From Gnetum montanum (Eukaryota; Streptophyta; Gnetopsida; Gnetales; Gnetaceae), in assembly GCA_015680685.1 (NCBI GenBank), contig MNCI01003962.1, positions 419,161 to 483,160 on the forward strand: DNA of 64,000 nt. The letters are read 5' to 3'. Made by a program: the position numbers and the translations under genes. Under the pieces are notes generated by a model. It saw nothing but the letters and a program-made list of their open reading frames with translations. It was not told the origin of the DNA and made no database searches. Of this stretch, positions 1 through 10,169 are shown one piece after another (the stretch's first letter is position 1; each line of letters starts with the position of its first letter).

Positions 1-560
1 CCATCTTATAAGCAATCATTCACACTTTCTTCTTTACAAAATGCTCTTCTCCCAAGACTCAAAGTGTCTCCAAGTAAGAGCCCAAGTGCTAACTAGTAGC
101 CTTCAAAATGTGATGTATGAGACCTCCCAAAAGTCCCAATGAGATGATGATATTCCTTGTTATAATCCTCCCATGTTCATCCCTCCCACCTTTTTATAGG
201 TTTCAAAGGTAGGTAGGGAAGTTACAATTTCAAAAATATCCCAAAAATATCTCAAAAGTATCTCACCTAACTTTTCTCCCAAGTAATTGGACTATCCAAT
301 TAGAAAATTACTTGCCCAAGAAGTTAGGAGGTTACTTGCCCAACAAGTTAGGTAAGTTACAACAATTTTGGGTGGTTTCAACCACCAAAGAGATAAAAAT
401 GTTGCAATTGACAAGTGGCCTTGGTGGTTACAAATATCATGGATTAAGGCTAGGAAGTTAAAACTTCCACATAAAGTTACAATTATATAAATAAAAGCTA
501 TAGTTGGAAATGTCCATAAATCCTTCTCCTTTTTCTTAAATCATTATATATATGTATTTG
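1..560 (-). other. Possible LTR fragment, unknown family
   Basis: No coding potential is visible. A TATA-like box reading CCTATAAAAAGG on the minus strand lies at 189-200. It is followed by short imperfect direct repeats (ACTTGCCCAA.AAGTTAGG at about 310-360). A TATA box in non-coding, retroelement-rich DNA suggests a piece of LTR, but I found no matching partner copy and no TG/CA ends, so this is a weak inference. Confidence 0.25.
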
Positions 561-608
561 AAAAATTAGTCTCCTTTTCTCGTCAAACCAAAACTGTACT
601 TGTTTGCT

Positions 609-1029
609 TTAGTTGTGATTGGCTGCCTTCTTCTGACGTTTCCTTTCCTTGCGTTCGGCCTTGTGCTCTTCAACCTGTCTTGAAATCATCTCGAGTGCTT
701 CAGAGAGGGTCTGTGCTTTGGCACTGTCGGCAACAGGAGCATCCGAAACGCTCCCTCCAGTGGATGACGTCGAAATAAGTGCGGAGAAATCTCTGGAAAG
801 TTCATTAAGGCGTTTCAAATTCTTCTTCTTTAAAACCGTTCCAACTCTGTCCTCCAGCACCCGCACTACTGATCAAAGCCTTGAGAGCACGTTGCTTCTT
901 CTTGAGACCGTTGCCGCAGGACACAGAGAAAAGCCTTGAGCGCAGTGACGACAAAAACGAAGAGGAATAACAAACGGCGTGTCTCTGATCCGTGAAAATG
1001 GTGCAGCTTCTGGCCGAGGTGCCAACCAT
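609..1029 (-). CDS. Unrecognised small gene or gene fragment, possibly frameshifted
   Basis: A minus-strand ATG at 1029 in a good context (GCCATGG) opens a 75-codon frame rich in Ser and Arg, as in organelle-targeting peptides. A second overlapping minus-strand frame (866 to 609, 85 codons) runs on with a KKKNLKRLNELSRDF-like helical stretch, a Ser/Ala linker and a very basic C-terminus (ERKERKRQKK) ending at a stop at 609. A one-base shift near 860-880 would join them, which suggests a frameshifted gene or fragment. The codon use and higher GC differ from the AT-rich surroundings and from the retroelement ORFs. I do not recognise the family. It is not retroelement gag or pol, and a processed host-gene fragment is one alternative. 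Confidence 0.35.
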
Positions 1030-1844
1030 GGCGTATTCCACTTCCAACACCAAAAAAAAAACAAAAAAAAATCCTCCTCCTCCTTCTTTATTTTCCACCA
1101 GAGTCCATTACATGTTTTTGTAAACCACTGACCATATTTAAAAAAAACACTCGAACATTTAAGTCCCGCAGAATAGCAGGGACATTTAATTATAAGAGGC
1201 TCATAATCTTGATACCATTACTCATCATCCAGGAGTCTGGAGAAAAATGAATTTTCTGTATCTCTAATAATATATATTTTTTTTTATCTTTGGATAATTC
1301 ATTTTCCACGTAATGTTAAGATAAATGTTCTAAAAATTCCATGGATTCAGATTTCTAGAAATTGAGGCAAGTGGATCATCTTTGAAATCTTTTACTCTAT
1401 TTGTTGGTTGTTCCATGGAATCAACGTATTTATTATTATTTTTTATTGAACTTCCTGCACATGTTTTGTTTTATGGTGGATGACTCCAAACAAAGTTAAC
1501 AAAGTATTCAGCACTGGATGAGCATGTATAGTTCATTGGTTTAACAAACTGATAACCTAACATCTCAAAGTGGTACTTTGAACCTTCTTTGCTTTAGCAA
1601 GCCATATGCACAGTCTTCTTCATCATCTCTAAGAATACTAGTGCACCATCTGTTGCCTCAAAAATTCAATGTTAAAATTTTGGACATTATAGGTAGATTA
1701 TCTCTCTCTCTCTTAAATCAACACACAACACACAATGGATGATAAATGGAATACCCTTTCAAAGCCTGCTCCATGAAATGGCAAAAATGTGCCAACACTT
1801 ATGACCTCTCACCTGGTCACCATCCTTGTATATTCATTTTCTGT
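1030..1844. other. Non-coding stretch
   Basis: The stretch contains A-rich tracts (1,052-1,071) and short TC repeats (about 1,700-1,712). I see no gene, structural RNA or recognisable element. Confidence 0.5.
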
Positions 1845-2194
1845 TAAGTCCGCCAGGGTGTCATCTTTTTGGTACAATACACAAACGGCCTAAAATGGCC
1901 TAAAACTAGCAAATAGCCCGAAATGGCCTAAAACTAGCATCCCAAAATATGAAAAATTTACATAACACACATAATAACATGAAATTAGTTTTCCTTTTTG
2001 GAATTTTTGCATTTCATTCAAAATTTTCACCTATCGGCGGTGTCTGTAAACTCTTTCAGTAAAAAAAAAGAAGAGAGAGGCGAGGATCCACCCTCACGCT
2101 CTCACAATCTATTTCTGTTCACATCGCCTTCACCATTTGTCTCTACTGCATTCACCTACACATTGTCCGCTCCCCTATTGCCTCTTGCCGACGC
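1845..2194 (+). mobile_element. Tat/Ogre-like element E, small fragment
   Basis: Two features match the post-protease part of element C at 29.6-30.05 kb. First, GGCC units (GGCCTAAAACTAGCA type) occur at 1,885-1,945. Second, the following stretch aligns by eye with 29,820-30,050, including a shared TTTTGCATTTCATTCAAAATTTT-like block. The orientation is as in C (sense plus). The fragment stops at 2,194, exactly where the LTR of element A begins, so A was inserted into E or joined to it there. Confidence 0.55.
2060..2194 (-). pseudogene. Last exon of the antisense gene, fragment (element E)
   Basis: Minus-strand translation gives an acidic, Asn/Glu/Gly-rich stretch (VNAVETNGEGDVN). It resembles the acidic tails encoded by exon 8 in C (30,043-29,909) and D (46,966-47,100). 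In-frame stops are present. It is cut by the LTR of element A at 2,195. Identification rests mainly on position next to the GGCC array. Confidence 0.4.
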
Positions 2195-2770
2195 TGTACT
2201 ATCCGAAATCATCGGTCTCTGGCTGGAAAGAAGCAGAAACCAGGAGATCCCCAGACAAGCACAGAAGACCCTACCTTCGCTTGAGGGAAATCTAGAATTA
2301 ACAAAGGCAGAGTACCTTGAGTGGTCCGCACACAGATCAGAAAAGGATTTTCCCGAACGTACACCGATATGTTGTACGCTGGGTTATACATAAACGGCGT
2401 AACTAATGTAAAACGGATCGTAAACGTACAGGAATGTAAACAATAAGCATACAATAATGAACAAAAAATACTGTGACAGATCTTAGCAAAAGAAATGTGG
2501 CAATATTATTGCAAAATGAAAAGTTACAATGCACCGGTCTAACGTAGTTGTGAATCTGTCACAAGGTGGACGAAAGGCTCCAGTGGATGCAGGGGGATGA
2601 TTGTTCGCTGGATTCGGCTGCAAGCACAGTGTGAAGGCTGTATGCTCAGCGTGTAGGGTGGAAGTCTAGCATCAGGATGTAGCGTTCTGGATGTTCTCTT
2701 TGTGTGGGATGCCTCAAATTTTTACTCCGATCTTTTAAATTTTTGGAACTTGGATCTAGTCAAATATCAG

Positions 2771-2784
2771 GGTTTTTATACAGG
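2771..2784 (-). promoter_or_regulatory. LTR TATA box (element A)
   Basis: The minus strand reads CCTGTATAAAAACC. It lies about 1,020 bp from the LTR start, the same place as the CCCTATAAATA boxes of B, C and D, so it is the likely U3/R promoter. Confidence 0.5.
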
Positions 2785-2894
2785 TTTAGATGTTAGACTT
2801 GGATTTGAGAAGGGATGATTGGATGTGGGATGCTAGACTCTCGGGTCGGGTGACATGTGGCATGTTGACCGAGTGTGAAAGAATGAAATTTTAC

Positions 2895-3570
2895 AAATGT
2901 ACAGCATGCTATATGCCAGCGTGTATTGCTGCATGCCAACGTATACTGCTGTACACCAGCGTATACTGCTATATGCCAGCATGTACACGCTAGGCATGTG
3001 AACTCAGAGTACAGACTTAACTAAAACAAAAGAAGTCATTTTTACGAACTACTGTTGCAACAGGAAGCATCAAATTCGGCCCTTGGATTTGAATTCGGAT
3101 CTCACGAGAATGCTGCCTATGGATGTTCAGCTCAGTTGGACTTGGTATGACATGCTTCTGGAGAGCTTTGATTGGTATACGTTGTGCTACACACTGGGCG
3201 TACATGCTGTACACACTGGACCTATACGCTGTACACACTGGGCATATATGCTGTACACATTGGGTGTGCAGGATGTACATGCTCAGCGTATGAACTCCAA
3301 AGTGCATGATTTCGAGGCCAAAATTCGATTTTCTGGAGCCCATGATGATGCCTAACAATTGCTTTGTCCCTATGAGTTGATGTCTTGTACGAAATCTTGC
3401 TCTGAAGTGCCTTTTCCATGCTGTCTTTGGAGTTACATGCTAGGCATACACGTCAGTCATACGCGCTGAGCGTACATGTAAGGTGTGCACGCTGGGCATA
3501 TACGCTGGGTGTGCACGCTAGGCGTGTACGCTGGGTGTGCACGCTAGGCATGTATGCTGGGCATGCATGC
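2895..3570. repeat. U3 short repeats of element A LTR
   Basis: There are three clusters (2,895-2,995; 3,185-3,290; 3,430-3,570) of imperfect 10-20 bp units built on GCTGGGCGTGTACGC and GCTGTACAC. The core word GCGTAC/GCGTGTAC resembles the GCGTGA/GCGTAA words repeated inside the element. Confidence 0.7.
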
Positions 3571-3798
3571 TGCATACTACCTACTCAGTGAAAAGCAAGT
3601 ATCTTGATCTCCAAATTTGCCATGTTTGATGCTAGATGTTGCCGTGGTCTTCTGCGGGTCCCAGGGAACCGTTTCCTGTTGAGTTCAACTCTGCTTGAAG
3701 TTGTCTATGGGGCCCTCAAGCTTTAGTCATGCTGAGGAGCATCATGACTTAGCTCGATTCTTGTTAGAGAAGTACTAAGCTCAGAATTTTGTGTTTCA

Positions 3799-3811
3799 TT
3801 GGCCCCTCTTT
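3799..3811 (-). other. Polypurine tract (element A)
   Basis: The minus strand reads AAAGAGGGGCCAA directly before the LTR start TGAAACAC. C has AAAGAGGGACCAA at the equivalent place. This is the expected primer site for plus-strand DNA synthesis. Confidence 0.6.
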
Positions 3812-4849
3812 ATTGATGCTTGGAGGAATCGACCTGAGAAGCGTTGACAAAGAAGTACAAAACACCATAAGCAACTTAGTAGTATTATCCTTCGACACTT
3901 GACCAAATTTCATCGCACCGTGTTCAGTAGTATAAGGATTGGGGAAATGAAGTTTGTGGCTGGATCAAGGAAATGGAAATTGTGGGGATTGGAAACTGAT
4001 CAAGTGATTGTGTGAGGTGAAGGGGATGCTCTAGTGTGTGTACGGGTCATGTTGATCCTTGTCAATAGCCATTGTCTAGTAGACTTGGGACCAAGATATG
4101 AGGTGTACGTCCTTTGGTGGAACAAGACTCTTGTTTAGTGTTTAAGAGGACTTGTCGACACAACCAAAGCCATGTGATGATGTGTTGCATTCTTTGGAGG
4201 AACAGGGCCTCTGTTTAGTGTTTAAAGGGAACCTATTGGCGGAGAGCCAAAGACATGCAATGAGATGTTACTTGATCATTTGAGACATGAGTACTTATTT
4301 CCAAGATAACTGCCTTCCCGCCTGGGGCTTGTATGGGAAGTGCCAAGGTTTTTTTTTGGTGTAGAGCTTCCTTTTGAACTTGTGTGCATGCTCAAATGCC
4401 ATGTTGTGGGTTGCAACTGCTTAAAAGTATTGTAGTGTGCAATAGTGTGCTTAATGTTTTAGGCTGCACTAGGTGTATCAGGGGTGCAGCTGAGTAGAGT
4501 ATGTTGAGGAATAGATGGGATATGTAACGGGAAATGTACTAGTGAATGGCTTGATTAACCTTATCACGTGTGTTAGGAACAATGTGGTACCTTGCTGCTG
4601 TAGCGAAGTGCATTCTCGTATGAACACCTTTGGGTGTCATCCTACAAACACAACTTCAAGAAGACAAGAAAACCATGAGTGAGTGAGTGAGCTTAGACTT
4701 GAACAACAACTGATGAAACAAAGGCACCAGATGAGAGTTTCAGCACTGCATATGAATGGCAACAATGTTGTTAGGATCACCTGATGACGAGCAATGCAAC
4801 GGCTTTGATGAAGTTTGAATGCAGCTATAGATCGAGAGGCTAGAGATGA
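3812..4849. other. 3' untranslated region of element A
   Basis: This region lies between the post-integrase array and the PPT. No open frame of note is visible. Two similar blocks (4,090-4,150 and 4,180-4,250; CTTTGGTGGAACAAGACTC / CTTTGGAGGAACAGGGCCT) look like a local duplication. Confidence 0.5.
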
Positions 4850-5310
4850 AGTTGCCAGTTTATAGTCATAGCAGACTGTTGTGGGTTATTTTTATGTCAT
4901 AACCCTTTGTACATTGCCAGTTTAGTGTCGTAGCAGATAGTACGTTGCTAGTTTATAGTCTTGGCGGACTGTGAAGAGGAAAACCAGTTTATAGTCTTAG
5001 TAGACTCTGGCGAATGAGACTGTGGCAGTTTAATGTCGTACCGGATGGGTGCTAGTTTATTGTGATTGCAGATGTTCCGTGGTATCAATTTACCATCATG
5101 ATGCCAGGATGAGATGTGGTATTAGTTTATCGTCATGATACCAGGACGAGCTGTGGTATCAATTTATCGTCATGATGCCAGGATGAGCTGTGGTATCAGT
5201 TTACCGTCATGATGCCAGGACGAGTTGTGGTATCAGTTTATCGTTATGATGCCAGGATGAGCTGCGGTATTAGTTTACCGTCATGATGCCAGGACGAGTG
5301 CATACCTGAG
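4850..5310. repeat. Post-integrase tandem array of element A
   Basis: Irregular units of about 25-40 bp start with (C)AGTTTA and end with CGGAC/CAGGAC-like words. Examples are AGTTTATAGTCTTGGCGGAC, and the more regular GTATCAGTTTACCGTCATGA units at 5,090-5,310. The consensus resembles the arrays before RT and after protease in the same element. Confidence 0.8.
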
Positions 5311-5334
5311 TTCATTCAAACGTAGAATGGTTTC

Positions 5335-6440
5335 AAGTACAAATGGTTGGTTGAATATGCAAGCTCATTCCCTTCCATGTCAGCTAGTTTAAATGCTTCG
5401 TTGTCATACGCTTTGGTGACAAAGTAGGGCCCTTCCCAGTTGGCTGAGAATTTATCCGCGTGTTTCCGAATGGCTTTGAGTACAAGGTTGCCTTCCTCGA
5501 TAGGGCGCTTATGAACATCGTTTTGATGGCATTATCGTTGTTGCTTTTGGTACCACTCAATCTGATTGAGCACACGTGTACGTTCCTCCTCCACTGAGTC
5601 CAAGTCAACAATGCGTAAGTTATTGTTTTGACCATCGTCGAGGAGTCCAGAGAGTGTGATCCTTAAAGATGGTACCTGTAACTCCAAGGGTAAAACAGCT
5701 TCTGAACCATAAACAAGACTATATGGCATTTTACCTGTAGAAGTCCAGTGCGTAGTGCGATAAGCCCATAGTGCATATACCAGCTGTTCGTGCCATATTT
5801 TCTTGCTTTAAGTAAGTATCTTTTTGAGCACTATGATGAGGATTTTATTTGTAGCTTCAGCTTGTCCATTGCTCTGAGGGTAGTATGGAGATGAAAATGA
5901 ATGTTTGATCCCTAGGCTTTTAGTAAAATTTCTAGTTTTGACACTGCTGAACTGTGGCCCGTTATCAGGGATGATGGTCATTGGAATGCCAAAACGGGTC
6001 ACAATGTTTTCGAGAATGAAGTTGCATATGTGTTTGGATGTAGTCTTTCTAAGGGGAATAGCTTCTACCCACTTCGTGAAATACTCTATTGTGGTTATGA
6101 TGAAGCTATGTCCTGCAGAAGATGAGGGTGTTATTGGCCCGATAAGGTCTAACCCTCACTTCTGGAAGGGACAGGTGATTTGCGTTGTATGAAACTCATT
6201 TGGTGGAACATGTATCAAATTGCTATGTTTTTGATAGATACTGCACATTTTGACCTTGGAGAAACAATCATACTCCATGTGTGGCCAATAATAGCTCAGA
6301 CGTCTTATTTTTTTCTCCATTTCTTTAGGCCCTATATGTCCTCTGCATAGTCCATCATGTATTTTCTCGACGATGGTTTGGCCATTAGTGCTACTAACGC
6401 ATGTTAACAGTATGCCTTCGTAGGATCGATGATAGAACAT
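5335..6440 (-). pseudogene. Integrase domain of element A pol
   Basis: The HHCC zinc-binding region is visible at 6,440-6,160 (HDGLCRGHIGPKEM, then a YYWPHM and CSIYQKH stretch). The catalytic core follows, with DNGPQFSS at about 5,955 and NGQAEATNK (third acidic residue) at about 5,850. A C-terminal part (5,729-5,384) has ...DLDSVEEERTRVLNQIEWY, then a NWEGPY-like strand in another frame. Integrase inserts element DNA into host chromosomes. Several frame changes separate the parts, so no complete protein can be made. It is the last pol domain before the third array. Confidence 0.8.
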
Positions 6441-6461
6441 GTCTCCTACTAGTGCATATTG

Positions 6462-7175
6462 TCAAGAATGTTTTCGTACTATGTCCTTTTTTGCATTTGT
6501 TAGGTGTTGCGGTGTTTCACCGCATAGAAGGTACTCTTTTATGTCATCATACCATTCTACCACATGTGTTGTACTAATGAATGCAATCGGTAATTCATCA
6601 GGAGTATCAGTTATGGGTTTAGCACAACTAATTATAAAGCTAGGAAACATGTGGAACATGTTTGGCGATACATTTAGAGCTAGCATGGCAAGTGCATCTG
6701 TAATGGTGTTATCATTTCTGGAATCATGTTGTACATCTATACTTTCGACTCGCTTCAGTAAGTGCTTAGCCAAATCACAGTATGGCTGTAAATGTTGTGC
6801 TTTGCATGTATAAACGTCTGTGACTTGGTTTAAAACTGGTTGTGAGTCTCCTCTGACTACAAGTCATGTGATGTTGGAAGCTAATGCTGCCTTAAGGCCC
6901 CTAAGGAGACCCTCATATTCTGCTATGCTGTTGGTACAGTGAAATTTGAAGCGGTAAGCAAAGGGTCGGATCTCCCCAGAGGGATAGATGATGATGGAGG
7001 CAACACTTCCCCCTCGAGAGGTGGATGCTCCATCAAAGTTCAAAATGGCTTTGTAATCATCGGGAACTATGTCTATCGCACTCACGTTTTCGTTTGGAAA
7101 CTCTGGCTCTATTGTTGCTTGATCATGTGTTGGTGATCTAGTCAGTTGGTTCGCTATGGCTTGACCCTTCACTGA
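6462..7175 (-). pseudogene. Second, archaeal-type RNase H (aRNH) of element A
   Basis: Visible motifs include LNFDGAST (first acidic residue), a Gly-rich turn, FAYRFKFHCTNSIAEYEGLL (AEYE motif) and a C-terminal ITDALAMLALN. This is the archaeal/plant-type RNase H that Tat-lineage gypsy elements carry in addition to the normal one. In the family it is thought to take over RNA removal during reverse transcription. Frame breaks occur near 6,860 and 6,780. A linker with WYDDIKEYLLCGE leads to integrase. Confidence 0.8.
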
Positions 7176-7179
7176 TGAC

Positions 7180-7631
7180 TATGATATGTAATGTAGGTCG
7201 AATTCAGCTATCATGGCTTTCCAATGCGCTATTCTGCTTGACTCGTAAATGTTACCGGTGATGGCTCTGAGCACATTATCTTTGCAAATTATGTTGACTT
7301 GGTTATGGAAGAGGTAATGTCACCATTTCTTTAGGGAAAAGACAAGGGATAAACATGACCTCTCCACCTCATTGTACTTCTTTTCGTGGGCCACTAATGC
7401 ATGGCTTAAATAGTACACAGGGACTTCGGTTCCATCTTCTTGTTTTTGACAAAGCATAGACACGATCGATGAATCCGACGTGGCAAGGTAGATATAGAAG
7501 GGTTTATTGTTCTATGGAGGGTACACTGTTGGTAGTTGAGCCAGTGCTATTTTAATGTCATCGAAGGCTTGTTGGCATTGTGGAGTCCATTCAAAATGGA
7601 CATTCTTACGTAGCAAATGGTTCATAGGTTT
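7180..7631 (-). pseudogene. First RNase H domain of element A pol
   Basis: Minus-strand translation gives the usual post-RT pattern: a WTPQCQQAFDDIK stretch, then KPFYIYLATSDSS, YYLSHALVAHEKKYNEVER and HYL. This is the degenerate gypsy RNase H that precedes aRNH in Tat elements. Stops at about 7,515 and 7,320 interrupt it. The first acidic residue of the usual LYLDAS motif has been lost (YLATS). Confidence 0.65.
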
Positions 7632-8803
7632 CTACTTGTCCATCAGTTTTTCTATGAAACGCCTGATGAACTGTAATCTACCTTGTAGAACCCGAAGTTC
7701 AGTAAGGTTACTTGGTGGTTTTAGATTGATAAATGCTTTAACCTTATCTAGATCTACTCGTATTCCTGTTTCTAACACTACAAAACCTAGCATCTTGCCC
7801 ATTTTTACCCCGAAGACACATTTCTTTGGGTTGAGCCTAAGTTCATATTTTAAGCAATATTTTAGGACCAAATCTAAGTCTTGGATGTGTTGCTCTGGTG
7901 TTTTTGATTTAATTGCAATATCATCTACATAATCATTGAGCAAATGAAGTATGTAATCGCTAAAAATAAATATCATTGCCCTTTGATATGTGGCCTCTGT
8001 GTTCTTGAGACCAAATGGCATCATCGTGTAACAAAACGTACCCCATGGTGTCATAAAGGTAGTCCTGAGCTGATGTTCTGGGTTAATGCATATTTGGTTA
8101 TATCCTGAAAAGCCATCCATGAAAGATAATAAGGAATGTCCAGTGGTCGAATCAACTAGTTGATCAATGCTAGGCAAGGGGAAATCATCCTTTATAGTTG
8201 TGACGTTGAGATCCCGGAAGTCAATGTAGAGGCGAATGCTTCCATTCTTCTTTAGGACAATGACCATGTTGGATACCCAGTCAGCATAGTTAACAGCCTG
8301 TATGAACCCAGCCTGATAAAGTTTTGTGATCTCATTGCGAACTACCAATGCTACCTCAGGCTTAACCTTTCATGCTTTTTGTTACACTGGCCTTAATTTT
8401 GGATCGAGTATAAAATTATGCTATACGATTCGAGGATCTAACCCAGGCATGTCAGTGTAAGACCAAGCGAATGCTTTTATGTTGTCTCGAAGAACGTATT
8501 CTATGTCTTTGGCTAGTTGAGGTTGCAATAGTATGCTCAATTTTAATACCTTAACTTCACCATCAGGCATAGCTATGGGGGTTTCAGTTAAAGGGTCTTC
8601 AGTGATGCTATCAGCTTCTATGTCTAGGGATTTTGTCATACCTTCATAGCTGTCTAATGTTTGTTACATTGAGGCTACAAATGTGTCATCTATTGATGGA
8701 CCTAAGTTAAGAGAATTTATTTTGATTTCTCTTATGATCTTTCTGTATGATCCATCGATGGTCAATGGTGTGAACAGATGCTGGTAATCCATCAAGCTTG
8801 ATC
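7632..8803 (-). pseudogene. Reverse transcriptase of element A pol
   Basis: The 239-codon frame 8,348-7,632 carries the RT fingers and palm in order: IRLYIDFRDLN, FPLPSIDQLVD, SFMDGFSGYNQI, TPWGTFCYTMMPFGLKN, and the catalytic YVDD at 7,931-7,920. These are followed by LNPKKCVFG and LGFVV. The N-terminal extension (8,792-8,421) holds AFAWSYTDMPGLDPRIV, typical of Tat pol just before RT. An ATG at 8,792 follows an acceptor-like CAG|G. Stops around 8,420-8,350 break the link. The best preserved part of the element is the RT palm. Confidence 0.9.
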
Positions 8804-8812
8804 CTGCTAATA
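8795..8812 (-). promoter_or_regulatory. Candidate sense-strand splice acceptor before RT (A)
   Basis: The minus strand reads TTATTAGCAG|GATCAAGC, 11 bases before the RT ATG. B (33,814) and C (19,652) have the same CAG|G, an AAGC word and a nearby ATG. In Ogre elements an intron separates protease and RT, so this is the likely 3' end of that intron. No expression evidence is available. Confidence 0.5.
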
Positions 8813-8867
8813 AACAGAGGGCAGAGTGAGCTAGTAGGGTTTATTATGCATTTCTAGGCAATGTAAA

Positions 8868-9548
8868 TCATGTGTACATATGCAGTGGTAGTTTATCGTC
8901 ATACATGAACGCATGGTAGTTTAAGGCCTTATCGGGCCGAATGTGGTAGTTTAAGGCCTTACCGGGCCATTTGTGGCAATTTAAGGCCTTACTGGGCCGT
9001 TTGTGGTAGTTTAAGGCCTTACCAGGCCGAATGTGGTAGTTTAAGGCCTTACCGGGCCATTTGTGGCAATTTAAGGCCTTACTGGGCCGTTTGTGGTAGT
9101 TTAAGGCCTTACCAGGCCGAATGTGGTAGTTTAAGGCCTTACCGGGCCATTTGTGGCAATTTAAGGCCTTACTGGGCCGTTTGTGGTAGTTTAAGGCCTT
9201 ACCAGGCCGAATGTGGTAGTTTAAGGCCTTACCGGGCCATTTGTGGCAATTTAAGGCCTTACTGGGCCGTTTGTGGTAGTTTAAGGCCTTACCAGGCCGA
9301 ATGTGGTAGTTTAAGGCCTTACCGGGCCGTTTGTGGCAGTTTAAGGCCTTACCAGGCCGTATGTGGCAGTTTAAGGCCTTATCGGGCTGAATGTGGCAGT
9401 TTAAGGCCTTACTGGGCCGAATGTGATAGTTTAAGGCCTTATCGAGCCGTATGTGGCAGTTTAAGGCCTTATCGGGCCGTATGTAGCAGTTTAAGGCCTT
9501 ACTGGGCCGTATGTGGTAGTTTAAGTCCTTACTGGGCAGGTTAACCAT
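8868..9548. repeat. 30-bp tandem array before RT, with 90-bp higher-order unit
   Basis: About 22 units of 30 bp (GTGGTAGTTTAAGGCC, then TTACCGGGCC and a variable ATTT/GAAT tail). From about 8,943 to 9,330 three variants (GGTAG-CGGGCCAT, GGCAA-TGGGCCGT, GGTAG-CAGGCCGA) repeat as a near-perfect 90-bp block four to five times, implying recent block amplification. Because 30 is divisible by three, the minus strand stays open for 226 codons as a KALNYHIRPG-like decapeptide. I treat that as a by-product. Confidence 0.95.
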
Positions 9549-10169
9549 TCGTTGATGATGTCTAGTATATGTATGGTCTGTATTGAGGATTTTGCGCCAA
9601 AATGTTCAGTGTGGGTAACCGGAATTTCTTTGTAGAGGAATATGGTATGTGGTAGTGTTCATTATCTCGTTATTTTTGTTTTGCATTTGCCCATAGTTTG
9701 TACTTTGATTAATTTTGATTAAATTGAATAAAATATTCAACGCAGTGGCAGCGACGACGAGGTCAACGCGGCGGTATATATAATGCAAGCCGTGAGCGTG
9801 AACCCATCAGTCAACAAAGGCAGCATGAACCTGAGGCAAATCGCAGCATGAGTGTAAACCCCAGTCACAGTGTGAACGTACATTTCAGGTGACAGTTTCA
9901 GCGTGAATGTGGACTTTAGGCAACAGTTTCAGCGTGAACCTTGGAACCATGGCGTCAGCGTGAAGGAACAGTCATCTTTGGCATGTAGGGTTCAGCACAG
10001 TGTACAAGATAAAACCCGAGCGTGCAGGGTTAAAATCCCAACGTGCAAGAATTAAAACCCAAGCGTGCAGGGTTCAGCTCGGCGTATAGGACCAAACCCC
10101 AGCATGCAGGGTTCAGCTCAGCATATAGGACCAAACCCCAGTGTGCAGGGTCTAGCTCGGTGTGAAGCG
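9549..10169. repeat. Spacer with GCGTGAAC and GCAGGGTTCAGC repeats (A)
   Basis: After about 200 unremarkable bases, loosely spaced words AGCGTGAAC (9,785-9,970) and then CGTGCAGGGTTCAGCTC.GC units (10,015-10,160) appear. This is the presumed 5' flank of the antisense gene. Confidence 0.7.
9775..9783 (+). promoter_or_regulatory. Candidate TATA box of antisense gene (A)
   Basis: TATATATAA on the plus strand, about 395 bases before the exon 1 ATG at 10,170. Position is plausible but unproven; C has a CCATAAATAG box about 150 bases before its exon 1. Confidence 0.3.

Larger units (their letters stand above)
2195..3798 (-). repeat. 3' LTR of element A
   Basis: The ends were found by comparison with B, C and D. 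The minus-strand start is TGAAACAC at 3,798, directly after the PPT. The end is ...GGATAGTACA at 2,195, aligning with GGTTGCTACA in D. The U5 part (about 2,195-2,330) aligns with 44,965-45,110 in B, including a shared ACCCTACCTTCGC block. Length is 1,604 bp, close to the other LTRs (1,552-1,672). Confidence 0.8.

Noticed and set aside
8868-9548. 226-codon minus-strand frame of a decapeptide repeat
   Set aside because: The unit length of 30 bp keeps any frame open. It has no non-repeat coding part and is explained by the tandem array.
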